From positions 5,816-69,815 of the forward strand of contig CAYFJC010000001.1 in the NCBI GenBank assembly GCA_964343355.1: a stretch of DNA of 64,000 nt, written 5' to 3'. The notes under the pieces were generated by a model. The model made no database searches. It was not told where the DNA came from and saw only the letters and a program-made list of their open reading frames with translations. This DNA is from MED-G78 sp964343355. Lineage in GTDB: Bacteria > Pseudomonadota > Gammaproteobacteria > Magnimaribacterales > D2472. The position numbers and the translations under genes were made by a program. Shown piece by piece: positions 59,289 through 64,000 of the stretch. The first letter of the stretch is position 1. Every line of letters begins with the position of its first letter.

Positions 59289-61634
59289 CTAAAAACCATT
59301 ATTGGTTAATTCTGCTTGTAAAGCAGCCTTTCTTAATTCAATAAACCTTTTGATCGAAACATCATTATAGTCACACAAGGAAGTTCCAGCGCTTGCATCT
59401 ATAGCCGCAGGATTATAAACAAGCTCACACCCATCAGGCAATCCCGCTTCCGTTTCATTGATGGCTCTTTCAACTAATGCATTCCTTGCAGATAAGATGC
59501 TTCTAAGATTTTCCCAATCCATATGATTATTTAAAATTGACTTTATCTCTTTATAAAGTAAATCTTTATTCACTTGTTCAGCAAAAACAATATTCCATAA
59601 AATAGGATTAACGTTGCCAAGTTCTCTGCTAGTCCAGTCAACTTTTCCAGTTTCAGGAAAAGCATATGTTCCTGCAATATCCCTAAAAGCTGCAGACCAA
59701 CCTTCATTTCCCCATGTAATAGGATGATTATTTCTAAAGACAAAGTCAAAGTCATTGACCATATAAATCCATTTTTCAGTAAGCGGATTAAAATAAAGAT
59801 AATAATTATTAGCGACTCTCACATAGTGGTCAACTGCTCCAATAACTACTTCTGCAGCTTGAGCTTTTATAAACCCTTCAACATCAAATTGCTCTGCAAG
59901 CATAGATGCACTTGGATAAGTTTGAACAAAATTAATGAAGTCTTGAAGTAGTATTCTTCCATCAACGATGCTTTTTTTCTTTGATTTTAGGTCATAGTTT
60001 GGTTTATAGGGTCTAAATTGAGAGTCCTCACCATCATCATTAATATCAGAATTTACAAAAGCAGGATTAAGATAGTTATCACTTCCAAGCCACTCTTCTC
60101 TAGAATCTGGATCAGATTTTTCAACTCCAATCTGACAAAAGTTACTATCTCTATAGATAATTGTATCTTCATAAAATACGCAGTTAGGGTTAACCTCGGT
60201 AGATCCGGCTAAATCTCCTCCACCTATTTTAAATAAAAAACCATTTTTACCAAAAAATCTCTTTAAAAAAGGTTTATCTACCTGCTCTACCATTTGATAG
60301 ACACCCATATTAAAAGTTTGCGGTAAAGAGTTCCCATAGAAATTTCCTTCACCAGTTATATAAAGTTCAACATTTGCATGAGCCACTCTAGATGCAGGGA
60401 CTCCAATAGAATTTAAAATATCATGTGCTAAAAGTTCTCGCTGATAAGAAGGGTCATCTCTATTAAATCTAAAAGATATTTTTTCTAGATCCATAAATTC
60501 TCTCCCATCATTCTCTGGAACTTCCTCAAGATCTTTACCAATTCTTCCATAACAAGGATGGCCAGGAACTGCCCCAGGAACTCCTGTTGTATCTATACAA
60601 GAGTAAACTCCCTCATTCTCATCAAATTCTTCATCAAATTTAATTCCAAAACTAAAGCGTTTAGGTTTTGCAGTTAAGTTTCCGTCATCGTTGTAGTAAA
60701 AATATTCTGGCCATTGCCTGCTCGTATTGCCCTTCATCTTAAAACCAACTTTGTCATGTCTTTCAAGCGTATTACCCTCAGCATCAAGGTATTCAAAATC
60801 AACTTGTCTATATATTTCACTGTGGCTCCATGTATTCCATGTTGAAATATTTCCATTAGCATCGCCGTTGGTATATCTAGCTCTTTCTGTATCTAAAACA
60901 AATCTATTCCATTCATCGATAGTCATAGTTAGTCTTATTTTATGCATCTTGTCTAAAGCAAATAATGCAGCTGATGCATCTGGCTGACAGTTAGCGACTA
61001 TAGTTCTATCTTCTGATCCAACAATTCCCTCCTCAGCCTCTAAAGTACATTCTTGTCTTCCTGGGTCTCTATCTACCTTAAGTTCATATGAGGATCCTGT
61101 TTTAAGTCCTGCTTCAAAAGAAAAAATACCATTTTCATCTATTGTTAAGAGCTCATCACTATCTAAGCACTCAGTATCACCATTGATAATAAAGCAGCCA
61201 CTAAGTTCAAAATCCATATTCCTATATGCATCAATAGTATCCACTCCAATACTTATAAAAAAAATAGGTTGTGTAACAGTAAGATTAAAAGGTCCAATCG
61301 AGGCATTAAACTCTCCATCTGAAACTGTAATTGTTATAGCTGATGTAGAGCCAAGATCTTCATTTAATGGAATTCCAGCTAACAAGCCAGAAGAGGAATC
61401 AAAAGTTGCCCATGCAGGCATACCTATAATAGTAAAAGTTAGGATATCACCATCAGAATCATTTGCTGTAGGTAAGAAATTTAAAGACTCGCCTACTCTA
61501 ATCTCAGATATGCTTCCAGAAATAGTAGGCATAGAATTTTGAATCACTGGTGCGGTAGTGCTTCCACCTCCTCCACCTCCACAAGAAATGAGGAAAATTA
61601 AAACCAGGGAAGTTTGAAAGAAATTATTTTTCAT
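59289..61634 (-). CDS. CotH-kinase-like lipoprotein with N-terminal cadherin-like domain
   Basis: 781 residues. The lipobox is 'FLISC' followed by poly-Gly. A cadherin/dystroglycan-like Ig domain (~33-120) has 'TANDSDGDILTF' and 'GMPAWATFDSSSGLLAGIP'. A short beta domain is followed by the CotH region (~215-700): 'RYTNGDANGN', 'FKMKGNTSRQWP', 'KRFSFGIKFDEEF', 'LAHDILNSIGVPASR', 'GVYQMVEQVDKPFLKRFFG' and the metal-binding 'YMVNDFDFVF'. CotH proteins are atypical protein kinases first described in spore coats and are also found in marine bacteria. It is likely exposed at the cell envelope. The downstream barrel gene may encode a partner. Confidence 0.85.
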   Translation of the reverse strand: MKNNFFQTSLVLIFLISCGGGGGGSTTAPVIQNSMPTISGSISEIRVGESLNFLPTANDSDGDILTFTIIGMPAWATFDSSSGLLAGIPLNEDLGSTSAITITVSDGEFNASIGPFNLTVTQPIFFISIGVDTIDAYRNMDFELSGCFIINGDTECLDSDELLTIDENGIFSFEAGLKTGSSYELKVDRDPGRQECTLEAEEGIVGSEDRTIVANCQPDASAALFALDKMHKIRLTMTIDEWNRFVLDTERARYTNGDANGNISTWNTWSHSEIYRQVDFEYLDAEGNTLERHDKVGFKMKGNTSRQWPEYFYYNDDGNLTAKPKRFSFGIKFDEEFDENEGVYSCIDTTGVPGAVPGHPCYGRIGKDLEEVPENDGREFMDLEKISFRFNRDDPSYQRELLAHDILNSIGVPASRVAHANVELYITGEGNFYGNSLPQTFNMGVYQMVEQVDKPFLKRFFGKNGFLFKIGGGDLAGSTEVNPNCVFYEDTIIYRDSNFCQIGVEKSDPDSREEWLGSDNYLNPAFVNSDINDDGEDSQFRPYKPNYDLKSKKKSIVDGRILLQDFINFVQTYPSASMLAEQFDVEGFIKAQAAEVVIGAVDHYVRVANNYYLYFNPLTEKWIYMVNDFDFVFRNNHPITWGNEGWSAAFRDIAGTYAFPETGKVDWTSRELGNVNPILWNIVFAEQVNKDLLYKEIKSILNNHMDWENLRSILSARNALVERAINETEAGLPDGCELVYNPAAIDASAGTSLCDYNDVSIKRFIELRKAALQAELTNNGF

Positions 61635-61741
61635 TAAGCAGGTCTTTTGCAGTATGCCTCAAAGTTATTTGCATAATGTGAAGCCATTGCTGCAAAGTAT
61701 TTTTTATACATAAGTAGTAAGTGAATTGGTTATAGTAGATT

Positions 61742-62008
61742 CTAGAAAAAAACTCCTTCTTTTGCAAGAATGTCCTTTTTAGCTTGAACGCCTCCAATCC
61801 CACTATATCCTCCAATGGTGCCATCAGAATGTATTACTCTGTGACAAGGTGTAGCGATTGGGTTTGGATTTTTACCACAAGCATTAGCTACAGCTCTTGC
61901 TGCATTAGGTTTGCCTATTTTTATAGCAATTTGTTTGTAAGTAAGAGTCTTGCCTATGGGTATTTTATCTATTTCAGCCCATACAAGGATTTGAAAAGTT
62001 GATGCCAA
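61742..62008 (-). CDS. Single-domain O6-alkylguanine transferase-like DNA-binding protein
   Basis: 88 residues covering only the C-terminal DNA-binding domain of methylated-DNA-protein-cysteine methyltransferases. It has 'IPIGKTLTYKQIA', 'ARAVANACGKNPNPI' and the active-site 'ATPCHRVI', followed by 'GTIGGYSG'. Alkyltransferase-like (ATL) proteins have the same size but replace the Cys by Trp; here the Cys is kept. The start is TTG at 62008, directly after the in-frame TAA of the upstream 52-residue ORF. It probably recognises or repairs alkylated guanine. Confidence 0.82.
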   Translation of the reverse strand: MASTFQILVWAEIDKIPIGKTLTYKQIAIKIGKPNAARAVANACGKNPNPIATPCHRVIHSDGTIGGYSGIGGVQAKKDILAKEGVFF

Positions 62009-62167
62009 TTAACTTTTCTCTAGTGCTACCAGGCCATGCTCAATAACAAAGAAGATAACGGATTCTAAAGATTGATTATGATTATCTGATAGATCTTTCA
62101 TCCTTTGTAGTTGTTCGTCAGTTATATCAATTGATTTGATTTCTGGATTAATAAATTTATTCGCCAT
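62009..62167 (-). CDS. 52-residue protein of unknown function
   Basis: This ORF starts with ATG at 62167 and encodes a polar helix-rich peptide (MANKFINPEIKSID..., ending EHGLVALEKS). It is 2 bases downstream of the 150-residue ORF stop and directly upstream, in the same frame, of the TTG start of the alkyltransferase-like gene. It looks like a small helical regulator or antitoxin-like fragment, but no family was recognised. It is too short for most gene callers, and its tight spacing on both sides is the main evidence that it is real. Confidence 0.55.
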   Translation of the reverse strand: MANKFINPEIKSIDITDEQLQRMKDLSDNHNQSLESVIFFVIEHGLVALEKS

Positions 62168-62169
62168 TA

Positions 62170-62622
62170 TTACTTAAGCCATTCACCAATCTGAGTTTCA
62201 GCAGTGGCTGCATCTGTCATTAATCGAGCGTATTTGGGAACATCCATACTTATCATATGCTCAGCAATTACTGATACTTCTATATCAAAATTAGCTAAGG
62301 ATTCTGCCAGCTCTGTCTTAGCTTCAATATTTTCATTTTCAGAGACTAGTTTTTCAGAATAGTTATTAGTATTAAAAACTATTTGAGCTATAGCTAATAA
62401 GCCAGGCTGTTTCTCTTCAGCTGCATCATATTCGTCTATAGAATTTAGAATCCAGTAATGGGGTTTAGCAACTTTCTTTTTTGCATCCTCAAGATCTGGA
62501 TAAAGCATTGCATGTGATTTATCTTTGTACCAAGTATCCTCATGCTGAATAATACATAACTCTTTTATAATAGAGATATATTCTTCAGTTGTTTCATCAT
62601 TAGCTTTAAATGGAAGTCTCAT
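62170..62622 (-). CDS. 150-residue protein of unknown function
   Basis: Acidic, soluble, mostly helical; no signal peptide or membrane segment. Features include 'KPHYWILNSIDEYDAAEEKQP' and a C-terminal 'TDAATAETQIGEWLK'. It was not recognised. It lies 62 bases downstream of the PIF1-like helicase gene and just upstream of the 52-residue ORF and the alkyltransferase-like gene, so a link to DNA repair is possible but unsupported. Confidence 0.6.
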   Translation of the reverse strand: MRLPFKANDETTEEYISIIKELCIIQHEDTWYKDKSHAMLYPDLEDAKKKVAKPHYWILNSIDEYDAAEEKQPGLLAIAQIVFNTNNYSEKLVSENENIEAKTELAESLANFDIEVSVIAEHMISMDVPKYARLMTDAATAETQIGEWLK

Positions 62623-62684
62623 AATTTTTTCTTAATTGTTTTTATTTTATTTATCTTAACAAAGATCAAAATAAAATTAATGGG

Positions 62685-63986
62685 TTATTTAAAATTTTCT
62701 ATGTGAAAGTCCTGAATATCAGGATCTACCATGGCATCACTTATCCTTAATTCTCGATAAAGATTTAATGTATTCATGGTCTTACATCTACTTAAAGCTA
62801 CATAAGCTTGTCCTGTAGCAAATGCGCCAGTGCCTAAATCAACTGAACAGCTCTCAAGAGTTAATCCTTGAGCTTTATGAATGGTTACTGCCCATCCAAG
62901 TTTTAAAGGAAACTGTTTAAATGACGAGACTACCTCTTCAAACATTTCGTCATCATCCTCATCATAGATATATCTAACCTTATTCCATTCCTCTCTTTCC
63001 ACCTTATGAATATCTTTACCAACTTTAACTTTTATATATTTTTTAGTTTTTTCTGAGCATTGAGTAACCACACCAACTGTTCCATTAACCCATCTGCCTG
63101 CACTATCATTTTTAATAAACATTACCTTTGCATCAACTTTTATTTTTAATTCTCTTGGAGCAGGAAGATCATTTTCATTTAAATCTCCAAATTCTTTTGA
63201 TTTTGTAGACACTTGAGTGCCTTCTATTCTATTCAACATCTCCTCATTGATGTGTTCAGCTCTATTTTTTCTTGAAGTTATAATCATAGATGATTCAGTT
63301 TCAGACTCTGGACTAAAGCAAGTTCTATTAAAGCTATTAATAGTATTTTCCAAGTCTTCTCCTAAACGAATATTATTAAGAAGGTCATAAAAATCACTAT
63401 CATCTTCTTGCCTGAATGATTTGGTTAGTTCAAAAAATTTTGGTTGAGTAAATTCTTTAAAACTATGGGCGCTAAAAAAATAGATTGAATCATATTTATC
63501 AAAAATAATTTTTTCTTCATATTCTTTTACTACTGGAGGTAATTGGAACAAGTCACCGCAAGCAAGAACACTTACTCCGCCAAACGGTTCATCATTGCCT
63601 CTGTGTATTTTTAAAGTTTGTGAAATAGCATCAAGCATAGGAGCTCTTACCATGGATACTTCATCAATAATAAGAACTTCAAGTTTTTTTAAAAGTTTGT
63701 TGAACCTAGGGTCTTTAGATTTAGTAATTTCAGGAAAAGTATCAAAGCCAATTCTAAAAGCAGAATTAATAGTTGTTCCGCCTATATTAAGAGCTGCAAT
63801 ACCTGTTGGAGCAACAACTATCATTTTTTTATCTAATTCAGACTTTACAACTTCAAGTAATGTTGTTTTTCCTGTCCCTGCGGCGCCAGTTAAATAAATA
63901 AACTCTTGATCATCGCCATCAAGCAGTTCGATAACTTGATCTTTTATATTATCAAAACTGTCTAATTCTTGATTCTGATTGTCCAA
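62685..63986 (-). CDS. PIF1-like superfamily 1B DNA helicase
   Basis: 433 residues. Walker A is 'LTGAAGTGKTTLLEVV', motif Ia 'VVAPTGIAALNIGGTTINSAF', Walker B 'VLIIDEVSMV', motif III 'ACGDLFQLPPVV', and the C-terminal UvrD-C2-like motifs 'WAVTIHKAQGLTLE' and 'GQAYVALSRC'. These are the PIF1/RecD2-type motifs of 5'-3' helicases that act on replication-blocking structures. It is a short core form without extra N-terminal domains. The start is TTG at 63986, supported by the Shine-Dalgarno AAAGGA seven bases upstream. Confidence 0.88.
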   Translation of the reverse strand: MDNQNQELDSFDNIKDQVIELLDGDDQEFIYLTGAAGTGKTTLLEVVKSELDKKMIVVAPTGIAALNIGGTTINSAFRIGFDTFPEITKSKDPRFNKLLKKLEVLIIDEVSMVRAPMLDAISQTLKIHRGNDEPFGGVSVLACGDLFQLPPVVKEYEEKIIFDKYDSIYFFSAHSFKEFTQPKFFELTKSFRQEDDSDFYDLLNNIRLGEDLENTINSFNRTCFSPESETESSMIITSRKNRAEHINEEMLNRIEGTQVSTKSKEFGDLNENDLPAPRELKIKVDAKVMFIKNDSAGRWVNGTVGVVTQCSEKTKKYIKVKVGKDIHKVEREEWNKVRYIYDEDDDEMFEEVVSSFKQFPLKLGWAVTIHKAQGLTLESCSVDLGTGAFATGQAYVALSRCKTMNTLNLYRELRISDAMVDPDIQDFHIENFK

Positions 63987-64000
63987 GTAGAAATCCTTTA

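Noticed and set aside
61624..61824. 66-residue minus-strand ORF past the alkyltransferase-like gene
   Set aside because: It overlaps both neighbouring genes in another frame. Its N-terminal residues only look related because they are a shifted reading of the alkyltransferase codons.
1..64000. Prophage, insertion sequence, integron or defence island
   Set aside because: No transposase, integrase, phage structural gene, terminal inverted repeats or restriction/toxin genes were seen. The helicase at 62685 is a housekeeping PIF1-like protein without defence neighbours.

Overview
The window is an AT-rich (about one-third G+C by eye), very compact stretch of a bacterial chromosome. Everything points to a free-living, probably marine gammaproteobacterium of the SAR86 type. 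The smc-zipA-ligA order is a gammaproteobacterial hallmark. Cytochrome c maturation is System I (ccmABCDEFGHI), and the pyruvate dehydrogenase E1 is the homodimeric AceE type. There are two TonB-dependent receptors, a pair of acyl-CoA dehydrogenases, many small lipoproteins, almost no intergenic DNA and few Shine-Dalgarno sequences. The SAR86 assignment is inference; the gene content is read directly. No mobile element, prophage, CRISPR array or rRNA was seen, and no gene-free stretch exceeds 300 bases.

Layout. 1-3.5 kb: the end of a Na+/Ca2+ exchanger gene, a small membrane protein, a periplasmic thioredoxin-like protein, AMP nucleosidase and an MFS transporter. 3.6 kb: tRNA-Leu(UAG). 3.7-12.4 kb: an 8-kb gene for a giant cadherin-repeat lipoprotein ending in a subtilisin-like protease, with a copper-protein-like domain nested inside one repeat, preceded by two small membrane-protein genes. 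12.5-15.7 kb: a membrane-anchored coiled-coil protein and two acyl-CoA dehydrogenases. 15.7-22.7 kb: an alkylsulfatase-like lipoprotein, mnmC, a DUF4136-type lipoprotein and an M16C peptidase.

22.7-37 kb is one unbroken minus-strand run of 15 genes with overlapping or abutting ends. In transcription order it is metY-like, a small glycosyltransferase-like ORF, ccmA-B-C-D-E-F-G-H-I, smc, zipA, ligA and a transglycosylase-like lipoprotein. The metY-like gene has a structured leader. The SMC is unusual: it has intact ATPase heads but no recognisable hinge, and each coiled-coil arm contains a tandem duplication.

37-43.5 kb: a cupin-like protein, a MerC-like protein, an exported endonuclease/phosphatase-fold protein, aceF, aceE and a hot-dog thioesterase. 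43.5-53.5 kb: TonB receptor 1, yidD, thrS, a membrane-anchored alpha/beta hydrolase, a MAPEG protein and TonB receptor 2. Receptor 2 has a perfect -24/-12 sigma-54-type promoter and a 16-bp palindrome in its leader. 53.5-64 kb: cysS-maf-folE, a 2-hydroxyacid dehydrogenase with an enoyl-CoA hydratase, an MBL-fold hydrolase, a beta-barrel protein, a CotH-type lipoprotein, a single-domain alkylguanine-transferase-like protein, two small unknown ORFs and a PIF1-like helicase.

Physiologically the genes describe an aerobic heterotroph. It imports large substrates through TonB receptors, oxidises acyl-CoAs and pyruvate, makes c-type cytochromes, and displays large Ca2+-type repeat lipoproteins. The most promising unusual items are the hinge-less, repeat-built SMC (26.0-29.0 kb), the cupredoxin domain inside the cadherin-protease lipoprotein (about 9.05-9.35 kb) and the sigma-54-like promoter of TonB receptor 2 (50.95 kb).
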